Source: Streptomyces aureoverticillatus (GTDB lineage Bacteria; Actinomycetota; Actinomycetes; Streptomycetales; Streptomycetaceae). From it: DNA of 64,000 bases. Below, piece after piece: positions 1 through 8,695 of this stretch. Position 1 is the stretch's first letter. Every line of letters starts with the position of its first letter. A program made the position numbers and the translations under genes. Location: assembly GCF_014649395.1 (NCBI RefSeq), contig NZ_BMSY01000004.1, positions 372,001-436,000 on the forward strand, in the 5' to 3' direction. The notes beneath the pieces are model-generated. The model made no database searches, was not told the origin of the DNA, and saw only the letters and a list, made by a program, of their open reading frames with translations.

Positions 1-828
1 CGCGAGCAGCACCGGCAGGACGGTGAGCACATTGCCCGCCATGACCGCGGACCAGCGGGTGTGGTGCTGCCCCTGGAAGGTGGTCAGGCCCAGTTGCAGC
101 GTGTACTGGGTGTCGTGATTGATGGCGATCAGTGGCCAGGTCAGGTCGTTCCAGGTGGTCAGGAAGGTGAGTACGGCCACGGTGGCCAGGGCGGGCCGGG
201 CGAGCGGCAGCACGATCGAGCAGAGCACCCGCAGCCGTGAACAGCCGTCGATCCAGGCGGCCTCCTCCAGTTCCCGGGGCAGGGAGAGGAAGAACTGCCG
301 CAGCAGGAACACCGCGAACGGCGTGACGAGCGCGGGCACGATCAGCGCGCCGAGGGTGTCGATGAGTCCGAGCTTCTTCATCACCAGGAAGGTGGGGATC
401 ATCGTGAGCTGGAAGGGGACCGCCATCGTCGCCAGCATGAGGACGAGGAGCACACGTGAGCCCCGAAACCGCATCCGGGCGAACGCGTACCCGCCGAGCG
501 CGCCGAACACGAGGTTCGAGGTGACCGCGACGGCGGAGACGATCACCGAGTTGAGCAGCCAGCGCGGGAACATGGCGTTGCCGAGGACGTAGCGGTATCC
601 GCCCAGATCGATCGAGGACGGCCACAGTGCCGGCGGGAAGCGGTTGATCTCGGCGTTGCTCATCACCGAGCTGAGCAGCAGCCACACCAGAGGGGTGGCG
701 AACAGCGCGGCCAGCGGCGCGAGCAGCAGATGCCAGGCGCTGAAGGGGAGGCGGAAGCGGCGGCGCGCGGCGGGCACCGCGGCCGGACGGGAGGTGACGT
801 GCTGCGGCCCTGTCGTGGTCGCGGTCAT
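1..828 (-). CDS. Sugar ABC transporter permease, second subunit (partial)
   Basis: Inner-membrane subunit of a binding-protein-dependent carbohydrate importer (MalG-like class). The reading frame starts at ATG 828 and runs off the left edge, so about 276 N-terminal residues are present. Hydrophobic segments are visible from about residue 30. The cytoplasmic EAA loop that contacts the ATPase reads EEAAWIDGCSRLRVLCSIVLP near residues 190-210. The start overlaps the stop of the neighbouring permease gene by 4 nt (ATGA), so the two are translationally coupled. No ATPase gene is in view; Streptomyces importers of this class usually share one MsiK ATPase encoded elsewhere. The family is certain and the substrate is inferred from neighbours. 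Confidence 0.9.
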   Translation of the reverse strand, partial: MTATTTGPQHVTSRPAAVPAARRRFRLPFSAWHLLLAPLAALFATPLVWLLLSSVMSNAEINRFPPALWPSSIDLGGYRYVLGNAMFPRWLLNSVIVSAVAVTSNLVFGALGGYAFARMRFRGSRVLLVLMLATMAVPFQLTMIPTFLVMKKLGLIDTLGALIVPALVTPFAVFLLRQFFLSLPRELEEAAWIDGCSRLRVLCSIVLPLARPALATVAVLTFLTTWNDLTWPLIAINHDTQYTLQLGLTTFQGQHHTRWSAVMAGNVLTVLPVLLA

Positions 829-1799
829 GAGGCGGCTGCTTTCGTACGAGGGGTGCGCTCGCCGGTACGAGGGGTGTGCTCGCGGCCGCGCGCCACGCGC
901 AGCACGGCGGCGACGACGAACAGCGCCAGGGCGAGGACGTAGGCGGCCGCGGCTCCGTACCCGGCGGTGAATTCCTTGAAGGCCTGTTCCCAGATGAAGT
1001 AGACGATCACGGTGGTCGAGCCCAGCGGGCCGCCCTTGGTGGTCACATAGACCAGGTCGAAGACCTGGAGGGACTGGATGGTCTGCCACAGGAGCAGAAA
1101 CACGCTCACCGGTGTGAGGGCGGGCAGCGTCACATGGCGCAGCAGCTGCAGCGGTCCGGCGCCGTCCAGGCGGGCGGCCTCGATCAGGGACTGCTGTACG
1201 TCCTGCAAGGCGGCCAGGTAGATGACGGTGCACAGGCCGGTGCCGCTCCACAGGGTGATGGCGACCAGGACGAGCAGTGCCTGTGAGGGGTCGGTGAGGA
1301 AGCCTTGCGGTGAGATCCCTAGGCGGTGCAGGACGGAGTTGGCGGCGCCGAACTCCGGGTCGAGAATGAAGGAGAACAGCACGCCCTGCGCCGTGGCGGA
1401 GATGACGAACGGCACGAAGAACAGCGTCCGGTAGAGCCCGACGAAGCGGATGCGCCGGTTCAGGACAAGGGCGAGGGCCAGTCCGAGGGCGATGCTCAAG
1501 GGGACGTACAGAGCGGTGTAGACGAGAGTGTTCTTGACGGCCTGGTGGAAGTTCGGGTCCTGGCGCAGGGCGTGGTAGTTGTCCAGGCCGACCCAGCGGC
1601 TGGGGGTGACGAGGTCGTTGGCCTGGAAGGACAGCAGGAGCGACCAGACGACCGGCAGGATGCTCAGGCCGAGGATGACGAGGACGGCGGGTGAGATGAA
1701 CGCCCAGGCCGTGGCGGTCTCGTTGCGGCGCCGGCGGCGCAGGGTGCGGGGACCGGACCGGTCCGGTGGCAGGGTCAGCGGTGCGGGAAGTCGGGGCAT
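825..1799 (-). CDS. Sugar ABC transporter permease, first subunit
   Basis: MalF/UgpA-type permease of 324 residues that forms the membrane channel with the following permease. The basic cytoplasmic N-terminus (about 25 residues) precedes a first helix near residues 30-55. The EAA loop, EAARLDGAGPLQLLRHVTLP, lies near residues 215-235 with its conserved glycine. The length is normal for the family. The gene starts 9 nt after the binding-protein stop and its own stop overlaps the next permease start, so binding protein and both permeases form one operon. No lipid or peptide transporter features are seen. Confidence 0.93.
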   Translation of the reverse strand: MPRLPAPLTLPPDRSGPRTLRRRRRNETATAWAFISPAVLVILGLSILPVVWSLLLSFQANDLVTPSRWVGLDNYHALRQDPNFHQAVKNTLVYTALYVPLSIALGLALALVLNRRIRFVGLYRTLFFVPFVISATAQGVLFSFILDPEFGAANSVLHRLGISPQGFLTDPSQALLVLVAITLWSGTGLCTVIYLAALQDVQQSLIEAARLDGAGPLQLLRHVTLPALTPVSVFLLLWQTIQSLQVFDLVYVTTKGGPLGSTTVIVYFIWEQAFKEFTAGYGAAAAYVLALALFVVAAVLRVARGREHTPRTGERTPRTKAAAS

Positions 1800-1808
1800 G
1801 TCGGGTCC

Positions 1809-3137
1809 TCAACGCGGTATCAGCAGGGCGGCATTGGACTCCTTGGCGCAGGAGCGCACCGCGTCGGCGGGGCTGGTGCGGCCGAGCAGTACGGAGACGA
1901 TGGCCTGCCCCAGGGCGCGGGAGACGCGGGGGTAGGCCGGGTGCACCGGGCGGACCCGGGCCGAGGCGACCGCCTTGGTGAACACGGGCAGGCCCGGTGT
2001 GCGGGCGGCGTGCTCGCGCCAGGCCGGGCGGTCCTCGCTGCGGCGGCTCAGCGGGAGGCTGCCCGCCTCCACGTCCCAGCGGCTGTCCTGGGCGGGCTGG
2101 ATCAGCCAGGTGACGAAGGTGCGGGCGGCTTTCGCGCGGGCCTCGCCGTTGTCGAACAGGGTCCAGGTGTCGGGACCGGAGATGGTCATGGGGCGGCCGC
2201 TGAAGCTGGGCAGGGGCACGACGTGGTAGTCGAGCCGGGCCTGCGCGATGTCGGGAAGCTGCCAGGGGGCGGTCATCACCATGCCCATGCGCCCGGCCAG
2301 GAAGACCTGGTACATCTGCTCGCTGCCGGGCTTGGGATCGATGTAGACGCTCTTGTCGCGCGCCAGGTCCCGGACGACCTCCAGGGCACGTGCGCCGGTG
2401 TCCGCGAAGCCGATGCTGCGGCCGTCCTCGGCGATCACGTCGCCGCCCAGGTCCCACACCATGGGCCACAGCCGCCACACGGTGTCCTCGTCGCCGGTGC
2501 CGGGCCAGCCGGTGCCGAACCGTCCCTTGCCCGCGTCGGTGAGGCGGCGCGCGGTGTCGGTGAACTCCCGCCAGGTCCAGCCCGCCTCGGGCAGGTCGAG
2601 CCCGGCCTCGGCGAACAGCTTCTTGTTGCAGACCACGGCCAGGCAGTCGAGGAGCGCGGGCACCGCCCGGACCCGGCCGTTGACGGTGACGGCGTCCCGG
2701 GCGGGCCCCCAGTAGTTGCGCCACGGGACGGGGCCCTCGCGTACGTGCGCGGTCAGGTCGACGACCTGTGGGCTGCGGGCCACGCTGGCCAGGTCGGAGC
2801 CGAAGACGTAGGCGATGTCGGGGTAGGAGCCGGAGGCCAGCGCGGCGGTGACCTTCTGGAGCATGGCGTCCGCGAGGACTCCGCCGCCGATGTCCACGCG
2901 GATGTCCGGGTGGCCGCGCTCGAACTCGGCGACCAGGCTCTTGATGACCTTGGCGGCGGTGTCGGTCTGGCCGTGCCACATCTGGATGGTGACGCGCCCG
3001 TCGGGGCCGACCCCGTCCCCGGCGCCCGTGACGCAGCCGGACAGCCCGAGGCCGCCCGCCGCGAGCGCCCCGGCACCGCCGGCACGGAGCAGGGTGCGCC
3101 GCGAGGGCGGGCCCGGCGCAGGGGGTACTGCGGTCAT
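1809..3137 (-). CDS. Extracellular solute-binding lipoprotein of sugar ABC importer
   Basis: Family 1 sugar-binding protein, 442 residues, which captures substrate outside the membrane for the adjacent permeases. The N-terminus carries SRRTLLRAGG followed by a hydrophobic stretch and a lipobox ending LGLSGC, so it is probably a Tat-exported lipoprotein anchored at Cys. The body shows VTIQMWHGQTDT and the GTGWPGTGDEDT region usual for these proteins. ATG 3137 is preferred over an upstream in-frame start because GGAGGT lies just upstream of it. It is the first of the three transport genes and follows the GH114 gene on the same strand. Confidence 0.92.
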   Translation of the reverse strand: MTAVPPAPGPPSRRTLLRAGGAGALAAGGLGLSGCVTGAGDGVGPDGRVTIQMWHGQTDTAAKVIKSLVAEFERGHPDIRVDIGGGVLADAMLQKVTAALASGSYPDIAYVFGSDLASVARSPQVVDLTAHVREGPVPWRNYWGPARDAVTVNGRVRAVPALLDCLAVVCNKKLFAEAGLDLPEAGWTWREFTDTARRLTDAGKGRFGTGWPGTGDEDTVWRLWPMVWDLGGDVIAEDGRSIGFADTGARALEVVRDLARDKSVYIDPKPGSEQMYQVFLAGRMGMVMTAPWQLPDIAQARLDYHVVPLPSFSGRPMTISGPDTWTLFDNGEARAKAARTFVTWLIQPAQDSRWDVEAGSLPLSRRSEDRPAWREHAARTPGLPVFTKAVASARVRPVHPAYPRVSRALGQAIVSVLLGRTSPADAVRSCAKESNAALLIPR

Positions 3138-3269
3138 CACTACCTCCAGGAGGATCGGGCCCACCCGCCGACGGGGGGAAGCAATTCGGGGCGCGGCACG
3201 GCCCGGACATCACCAAGGCCGCTCAGACGAAGAGAAGGACGAAAAGAGGGACGAAAAGAAGGCGGCCGT

Positions 3270-4106
3270 TCAGCAGGTCTCGCGGACGTATCCGCTGCTG
3301 CCCGCGGGCGAGACACCGACGTCACGGCGGACGATGCTCAACTTGTCGCCCCAGCCCTCGCATGCCTTGCGCAGGCCGTCGGCCGAGTACTCGATGACGA
3401 GGACGTGATCGCCGAACGCGTCCGTGTACTGCCCGCATTCGTCCCACTCGCCGCACTCCTCGGCCACGGCGAAGTCGAGCCCGGTCTCCTCGCGCGCGCC
3501 CGCCAGCTCCGGCGTGTTCTTCTGCGCGATGGCCAGGCCCTTGTCGTGGGCGTGCGCGGACAGCAGCGAGATGAAGGCCTTGGCCTGGTCCGCCGTCAGC
3601 AGGCCGGGGAAGCGGGTGTACGTGTCGTAGTTGTCCGGCTCGACGGCCTGGAATCCCTTGTCCGCGCAGCCGTCGATCCAGCCGTTCACCTTGGCGGCGA
3701 TCCGCTTGCGCTTGCCGGCGGTCCGGATGTCGAGGACGGCCTCGCCCCACTCGCCGTCGTACACGACATCGCCGTTGTCGTCGCGGAGGAGCAGGTCGGG
3801 GGCCCACTCCTGTTCCGCGCCGGGCTGGGCCTGGAAGGCGTTGACGTAACAGAGGTTGTACCGGCCGGGCGCGGGCGCGGCGCCCTGGTCGCGGCTGACG
3901 ACCTCGACGCCGGGCGGCGGGGTGTAGGCGCCGCCGATCTGGTAGTCGAACCCGGCGCCCGGCGGGGGCAGCGGGGCCTCGGTCGCGCCGGCCGACGCCG
4001 TCGACGGTGCGAGCAGGCAAGCCGCCGCGGTGGCCGCGCACACCGCGGCCGCACTCGTCCACCTGAGCAGAACACGATTCCTGAGCGGAACACGATTGAG
4101 GCTCAT
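3270..4106 (-). CDS. Secreted GH114 endo-alpha-1,4-polygalactosaminidase-like enzyme
   Basis: Predicted secreted TIM-barrel glycosidase of 278 residues. A signal peptide with a hydrophobic core (AAVCAATAAACLLAPSTASA) is followed by the GH114 pattern: FDYQIGGAYTPP, YNLCYVNAFQAQ, a DILD-type segment with GWIDGCADKGFQAVEPDNYD, and AIAQKNTPEL. Characterised family members cleave alpha-1,4-linked galactosamine polymers such as those of fungal walls and biofilm matrices. ATG 4106 follows GGAGCT; an upstream in-frame ATG at 4133 lacks a good ribosome site. The gene lies upstream of the sugar importer in the same direction, so its product oligomers may be the importer's substrate. Family confidence is high; the substrate is inferred. 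Confidence 0.85.
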   Translation of the reverse strand: MSLNRVPLRNRVLLRWTSAAAVCAATAAACLLAPSTASAGATEAPLPPPGAGFDYQIGGAYTPPPGVEVVSRDQGAAPAPGRYNLCYVNAFQAQPGAEQEWAPDLLLRDDNGDVVYDGEWGEAVLDIRTAGKRKRIAAKVNGWIDGCADKGFQAVEPDNYDTYTRFPGLLTADQAKAFISLLSAHAHDKGLAIAQKNTPELAGAREETGLDFAVAEECGEWDECGQYTDAFGDHVLVIEYSADGLRKACEGWGDKLSIVRRDVGVSPAGSSGYVRETC

Positions 4107-4247
4107 CAGCGAGCTCCAGATGTGGGAGGGCACGTCCCCGCCTCGGACCCAGAGAGGTCCTGGCGACTCAGTCCGGGCTCGTGGCCGAGGCCAACTACCG
4201 GCTAGGCGTACCTCTGCGCCGAGCGCTCGTCATCGGCGTTGCCAGGG

Positions 4248-4276
4248 AGTAAAGCGAGCGTGTTCAGCCATGTCAA
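4248..4276 (-). promoter_or_regulatory. Predicted HrdB-type promoter for the GH114/sugar importer operon
   Basis: On the minus strand, TTGACA (4276-4271) and TTTACT (4253-4248) are separated by exactly 17 nt. This is a strong match to the housekeeping consensus, about 140 nt upstream of the GH114 start. It is the best promoter I could read by eye in the window. Confidence 0.55.
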
Positions 4277-4314
4277 GGGATCGGAAATGACGCAACCACC
4301 GCTGATTCGCGCAC

Positions 4315-4359
4315 AATCACGCGCCAGAGGTGCGCGATTGGTGAGCGATCCCTGAGCGA
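4315..4359. promoter_or_regulatory. Candidate DeoR operator region
   Basis: Imperfect inverted repeat AATCACGCGC...TGCGCGATT at 4315-4339, followed by two direct copies of TGAGCGA 11 nt apart (4342 and 4353), immediately before the DeoR gene and upstream of the divergent promoter. The position suits a site where the regulator controls both itself and the sugar operon. No experimental motif is known to me for this regulator. Confidence 0.35.
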
Positions 4360-4387
4360 ACGCGCAGCCCAGGGCTATGCTCACCAG

Positions 4388-5149
4388 GTGCTGAGAAGCG
4401 ACCGCCATGTGCGGATACTCGACCACGTCGCCGCGCATGGAAGCGCCGACGTGACGCAGTTGTCGCGGCTGCTCGGGGTCTCACAGGCCACCGTGCGGCG
4501 CGACCTTCGGTACCTGAGCGAGCAGCGGCTGCTGGAGCGCACGCACGGCGGCGCGACGCCCGGCGGCCTGAGCATCGAACTGCCGCTGCAGCACCGGGCG
4601 GATCAGCGTTCCCCGCAGAAGCAGGCGATCGCCCAGGCCGCCGCCGAACTCGTCCCCGACCGGGCGGTGGTCGGGCTGACCGGCGGCAGCACCACCACGG
4701 AGGTGGCCCGGCTGCTCGCGGACCGGGGGCGGCCCGTCACGATCGTCACCAACGCCGTCAACATCGCGGCCGCTCTCGTGCTGCGCCCGACCGTCACGCT
4801 GATCGTGATCGGTGGCACCGCCCGCAGCGAGAGTTACGAACTGGTCGGGCCCATCGCCGAGAAGACCCTCGCCGACCACCACACCGACATCGCCTTCCTC
4901 GGCGTGGACGGCATCAGCGCCGCCCACGGGTGCACCACGCACGACCAGTTGGAAGCGGCCACCGACCGCGCCTTCGCCTCGCACAGCGGCCGGTGCGTCG
5001 TGGTCGCCGACCACTCCAAGATCGGCCGGACCACGTTCGCGAAGATCTGCCCGGCGGGCGACGTACACACACTGATCACCGACGCCGAGGCGCCCACGGC
5101 GGAACTGGAGGCCATCGCGGCCATCGGCGTACGGGTCACCGTCACGTAG
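4388..5149 (+). CDS. DeoR/GlpR-family sugar regulator
   Basis: Transcription repressor of 253 residues. The N-terminal winged helix (residues 1-57) contains the family signature VTQLSRLLGVSQATVRRDLRYL. The C-terminal DeoR sensor domain has VGLTGGSTTTEVARLL and DIAFLGVDGIS, which bind phosphorylated sugars in studied relatives. The GTG start at 4388 is the only one that gives the complete helix-turn-helix; a nearby ATG at 4378 is in another frame and hits a stop after five codons. It is divergent from the GH114/ABC operon, which it probably controls. AgaR, a galactosamine regulator, belongs to this family. Confidence 0.93.
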   Translation: MLRSDRHVRILDHVAAHGSADVTQLSRLLGVSQATVRRDLRYLSEQRLLERTHGGATPGGLSIELPLQHRADQRSPQKQAIAQAAAELVPDRAVVGLTGGSTTTEVARLLADRGRPVTIVTNAVNIAAALVLRPTVTLIVIGGTARSESYELVGPIAEKTLADHHTDIAFLGVDGISAAHGCTTHDQLEAATDRAFASHSGRCVVVADHSKIGRTTFAKICPAGDVHTLITDAEAPTAELEAIAAIGVRVTVT

Positions 5150-5211
5150 CGGGCCCGCCGCCCGTCGGCCCATCTCGACGCCGTGCTCCGCGCCTGACGG
5201 TGATCAGACAC

Positions 5212-5248
5212 CAGCGGTCCCCTCACTGCCCCAGTGAGGGGACCGCTG
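5212..5248. terminator. Bidirectional terminator hairpin
   Basis: Perfect 17-bp inverted repeat (5212-5228 and 5232-5248) with a 3-nt CCC loop between the convergent DeoR gene and the small hydrophilic protein gene. There is no clear T-tract, which is common for Streptomyces terminators. Confidence 0.8.
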
Positions 5249-5294
5249 CATCAGAACGGCTCGCCCAGAGCCGATGGAGGCAATCGCCCCGGCT

Positions 5295-5489
5295 TCAGTT
5301 CTGGAACCGGTCCCGGGCATCGTCCGCGGCGTCCTGGGCCTGCTCCTGGCCCTGCTGCGCCCGCTGCCGAGCCTGCTCCTCACCCTGCTGCCGACGCTCC
5401 GACGCCTCGTCCTGAGCACCGGCCCGCGCCTTCTGGGCCTGCTCCTTCAGCTGCTCGGCCTTGTCCTGAAACTGATCCTTGATGCCCAC
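5295..5489 (-). CDS. Small hydrophilic Gln/Ala-rich protein
   Basis: 64-residue, highly charged, cysteine-free and probably helical protein. It begins MGIKDQFQDKAEQLKEQAQK and is dominated by Gln, Ala, Glu and Arg in heptad-like order. The GTG start at 5489 has AGGGAG upstream at good spacing. Short proteins of this composition are common in Streptomyces and resemble CsbD-like or hydrophilin stress proteins, but I see no diagnostic motif. It stands alone, ending at the shared terminator hairpin. Confidence 0.75.
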   Translation of the reverse strand: MGIKDQFQDKAEQLKEQAQKARAGAQDEASERRQQGEEQARQRAQQGQEQAQDAADDARDRFQN

Positions 5490-5593
5490 GGCGGGCTCCC
5501 TTCGAGATCGGGGATCTGTTCACAGGTTTGAGCACAGCCCCGCTGATCGCATGTCGAACAACCACAGAGCGTCACCGGAGAGGAATGAACCCG

Positions 5594-7639
5594 CTAACCT
5601 CCGGCCTCCGCGCCGTCGCAGCGGGCCAGATCCCGCAGCCAGGCCCGCGCCGTGCTGTCGGACGGCGCGCGCCAGTCACCCCGCGGCGAGAGGGACCCGC
5701 CCGCGGACACCTTCGGCCCGTTCGGCATGGCCGATCGCTTGAACTGCGCGAAGGCGAAGAAGCGGCGGCAGAAGACCTCCAGCCAGTGCCGGATCTCCGG
5801 CAGGTCGTACGCCGTCCGCTTGGGCTCGGGGAAGTTGGGCGGCCAGGTGCCCGCCTCCTGGTCGTGCCATGCGTGCCAGGCCATGAAGGCGATCTTCGAC
5901 GGCCGGAAGCCGTGCCGCAGCACGTGGTGGAGGGTGAAGTCGTGCAGCGCGTACGGCCCGATGGTGGATTCGGTGGACTGCGGCTGCTCCCCCGGCACCA
6001 GCTCCGGGCTGATCTCCGTGTCGAGGATCGCGGTGAGCGTCGCGCCGGTCTCCTCGTCGAACTGGCCGCTGTCGACGACCCAGCGGATCAGGTGCTGGAT
6101 CAGGGTCTTCGGCACCCCGGAGTTGACGTTGTAGTGGCTCATCTGGTCGCCCACGCCGTACGTGCACCAGCCGAGCGCCAGTTCCGACAGGTCGCCGGTG
6201 CCGAGCACGATGCCACCGCGCTGGTTGGCGAGGCGGAACAGGTAGTCGGTGCGGAGCCCGGCCTGCACGTTCTCGAAGGTGATGTCGTACACCGGCTCGC
6301 CCGCCGCGAACGGGTGGCCCAGCTCCCGCAGCATGAGCCGCGCCGTCGGCGTGATGTCCAGTTCGGTCGCGGTGACGCCGAGCGCGCGCATCAACCGGTG
6401 GGCGTTGCCCTTGGTGTGGTCGCTGGTGGCGAAGCCGGGCAGGGTGAAGGCCAGGATGTCGCTGCGCGGCCGGCCCGCGCGGTCCATCGCGCGGGCGGCG
6501 ACGATCAGCGCGTGGGTGGAGTCGAGGCCGCCCGACACTCCGATGACCACCTTCGGGTCCCCGATCGCCGCCAACCGCCGCCGCAGTCCGGCGACTTGGA
6601 TGTGGTACGCCTCGTAGCAGTCCTGGGCGAGCCGGTCGGGGTCGGCGGGCACGAACGGGAAGCGCTCGACGCGGCGCCGCAGCCCGAGGTCGGCCGTCGG
6701 CGGGTCGAGCCGGAAGGACACCTGACGGAAGCCTCCGGTACGCGCGGCGTGGGCGCGGCGGTTGTCGTCGAACGTGCCCATCCGCTGCCGCTCCTGGCGC
6801 AGCAGGTCGAGGTCCACGTCGGCGACCGCGTACTGGTCGTCCTGGGGGAACCGCTCGGTCTCGGCGAGGAGCACGCCGTTCTCGTAGATCATGGTCTGGC
6901 CGTCCCAGGAGAGGTCGGTGGTCGACTCTCCCTCGCCGGCGGCCGCGTACACGTACGCGGCGAGGCAGCGCGCCGACGCCGAGCGGCACAGCAGCCGCCG
7001 GTCCTCGGCCCGGCCGACGGTGATCGGGCTGCCCGACAGGTTCACCAGCACGGTCGCGCCCGCGAGGGCCGCCTCCGCGCTCGGCGGCACCGGAACCCAC
7101 ATGTCCTCGCAGATCTCCGCGTGCAGCACGAGACCGGGGACGTCCTCCGCCTCGAAGAGCAGGTCCGTCCCGAATGGCACCTCCACGCCGCCGACGCGGA
7201 TGGTCCCACCGCGTTCGTCGTCGCCCGTGGCGATCTGCCGCCGCTCGTAGAACTCCCGGTAGTTGGGCACGTACGACTTGGGCGCGACGCCGAGGATCCG
7301 GCCGCGGTGCACGATCACCGCGCAGTTGTAGATCCGGTGGCGGTGACGCAAGGGGGCGCCGAGGACCAGCACCGGCAGCAGCTCGGCCGAGCCGGCCACC
7401 ACGGCCGTGAGCGCCTCCTCGACCTGGTCGAGCACCACGTCCTGCAGCAGCAGGTCCTCGATCGAGTAGCCGGACAGGCAGAGTTCGGGGAAGACGGCGA
7501 CGGCGACGCCCTCCCCCGCACACCGGCGCCCGTGTCGCAGCACCGCCTCGGCGTTGGCGGACGGGTCGGCGATGGCGGCGTGGCCGGTGCACGCGGCGAC
7601 GCGCGCGAAGCCCTGCTGATAGATCGACCAGAAATTCAC
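5594..7639 (-). CDS. nadE: Glutamine-dependent NAD(+) synthetase
   Basis: Makes NAD from deamido-NAD using ATP and glutamine-derived ammonia, in the cytosol. The protein is 681 residues, the two-domain actinobacterial size. The N-terminal nitrilase-type amidase (about 1-300) has the catalytic triad Glu52 (FPELCLSGYS), Lys121 (APKSYVPNYREF) and Cys177 (HAEICEDM). The synthetase domain has the PP-loop SGGLDST near residue 369. The GTG start overlaps the stop of the SMP-30 gene by 4 nt (GTGA), so the two are translationally coupled. All key residues are present, so it should be active. Confidence 0.96.
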   Translation of the reverse strand: MNFWSIYQQGFARVAACTGHAAIADPSANAEAVLRHGRRCAGEGVAVAVFPELCLSGYSIEDLLLQDVVLDQVEEALTAVVAGSAELLPVLVLGAPLRHRHRIYNCAVIVHRGRILGVAPKSYVPNYREFYERRQIATGDDERGGTIRVGGVEVPFGTDLLFEAEDVPGLVLHAEICEDMWVPVPPSAEAALAGATVLVNLSGSPITVGRAEDRRLLCRSASARCLAAYVYAAAGEGESTTDLSWDGQTMIYENGVLLAETERFPQDDQYAVADVDLDLLRQERQRMGTFDDNRRAHAARTGGFRQVSFRLDPPTADLGLRRRVERFPFVPADPDRLAQDCYEAYHIQVAGLRRRLAAIGDPKVVIGVSGGLDSTHALIVAARAMDRAGRPRSDILAFTLPGFATSDHTKGNAHRLMRALGVTATELDITPTARLMLRELGHPFAAGEPVYDITFENVQAGLRTDYLFRLANQRGGIVLGTGDLSELALGWCTYGVGDQMSHYNVNSGVPKTLIQHLIRWVVDSGQFDEETGATLTAILDTEISPELVPGEQPQSTESTIGPYALHDFTLHHVLRHGFRPSKIAFMAWHAWHDQEAGTWPPNFPEPKRTAYDLPEIRHWLEVFCRRFFAFAQFKRSAMPNGPKVSAGGSLSPRGDWRAPSDSTARAWLRDLARCDGAEAGG

Positions 7640-8595
7640 CGGGACTCCGCATCCAGCCAGGGCCGGTGTCCCGGTCCGCTCGGGTGTGTGCCGGTGACGC
7701 CCATCATCACCGAGTAGAGGCTGGTCTGCGCCGTGATGAAGAGGCGGTTGCGCTTGGCGCCGCCCCAGGAGATGTTGGCGACCGGCTCGGGGACGTGCAG
7801 CCGTCCGAGCAGCGTGCCGTCGGGGTCGTAGCAGTGCACGCCGTCGTCCATGGCGGCGGCCCAGAGCCGTCCGGCGTCGTCGAAGCGGAGGTTGTCGAAG
7901 CGGGCGGCGTCGCGGGCCCCGGCTTCGGCGAAGACCTCACCGTCCGAGAGCGTGCCGTCCTCGCGCACATCGAAGACCCGGATGAAGCCCGCCCGGGTGT
8001 CGGAGACGAACAGTCTCCGCTCGTCCGCCGAGAAGACCAGGCCGTTCGGGGCGCCGAAGCAGTCGGCGACCAGCCGCACTTCGCCGGTGCCGGGGTCGAT
8101 GCGGTAGACGTTGTTGGCGCCGATCTCGCTCTGCGCGCGGTGGCCCTCGTAGTCGCTGGTGATGCCGAAGTCCGGGTCGGAGAACCAGATCGATCCGTCG
8201 GACCTGACCGCCGCGTCGTTCGGGCTGTTCAGGCGCTTGCCCTGCCAGCGGTCGGCGAGCACCGTGACCGTGCCGTCGTGCTCCGTCCGGGTCACCCGGC
8301 GGTTGCCCTGCTCACAGGTGATCAGGCGGCCTTCGCGGTCGAGGGTGTTGCCGTTGGTGTGCCCGGCGGAGCGCCGGAAGACGCCGACCGCGCCGGTCTC
8401 CTCGTCCCACCGCAGCATGCGGTCGTTGGGGATGTCGCTCCAGATCACCTGCCGCCAGGCGGGCACGTAGAGGGGCCCCTCGGCCCATCTGCAGCCCGTG
8501 TACAGCACTTCGAGGCCGTCATCGCCGTTCATGCACCGACCGGTACGGAACCGGTCGTCGAACATCTCGTACAGCGCGGGGCGCTCGCGGTTCAT
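7636..8595 (-). CDS. SMP-30/gluconolactonase family protein
   Basis: Six-bladed beta-propeller lactonase-type protein of 319 residues, predicted cytosolic. Visible family elements are CRWAEGPLYVP (metal-binding Glu), GHTNGNTLDREGRLITCEQGNRRVTR, LNSPNDAAVRSDGSIWFSDPDFG and GAPNGLVFSADERRLFVSDT. Relatives hydrolyse sugar lactones or other lactones with a divalent metal. ATG 8595 is chosen because GGGGAGG precedes it; an earlier in-frame start at 8613 lacks this. It is the first gene of a two-gene operon with nadE, an association that does not reveal the substrate. It is divergent from the Lrp-type regulator. Confidence 0.9.
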   Translation of the reverse strand: MNRERPALYEMFDDRFRTGRCMNGDDGLEVLYTGCRWAEGPLYVPAWRQVIWSDIPNDRMLRWDEETGAVGVFRRSAGHTNGNTLDREGRLITCEQGNRRVTRTEHDGTVTVLADRWQGKRLNSPNDAAVRSDGSIWFSDPDFGITSDYEGHRAQSEIGANNVYRIDPGTGEVRLVADCFGAPNGLVFSADERRLFVSDTRAGFIRVFDVREDGTLSDGEVFAEAGARDAARFDNLRFDDAGRLWAAAMDDGVHCYDPDGTLLGRLHVPEPVANISWGGAKRNRLFITAQTSLYSVMMGVTGTHPSGPGHRPWLDAESR

Positions 8596-8695
8596 GGCGC
8601 CTCCCCTTTCCACAACTGGCAGAAGCTCCTACGGCACAGAGCATAAACACCCGGATGAGATATGGTCATAGCAAGACTAGCCCGAATGGAATGCA

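Noticed and set aside
1941..4205. 754-codon plus-strand open frame
   Set aside because: Antisense to the binding-protein and GH114 genes; Gly/Arg/Val-rich shadow frame typical of high-GC DNA with no motif or ribosome site.
5528..7717. 729-codon plus-strand open frame
   Set aside because: Lies antisense to nadE, whose catalytic motifs are intact; no family pattern on this strand.
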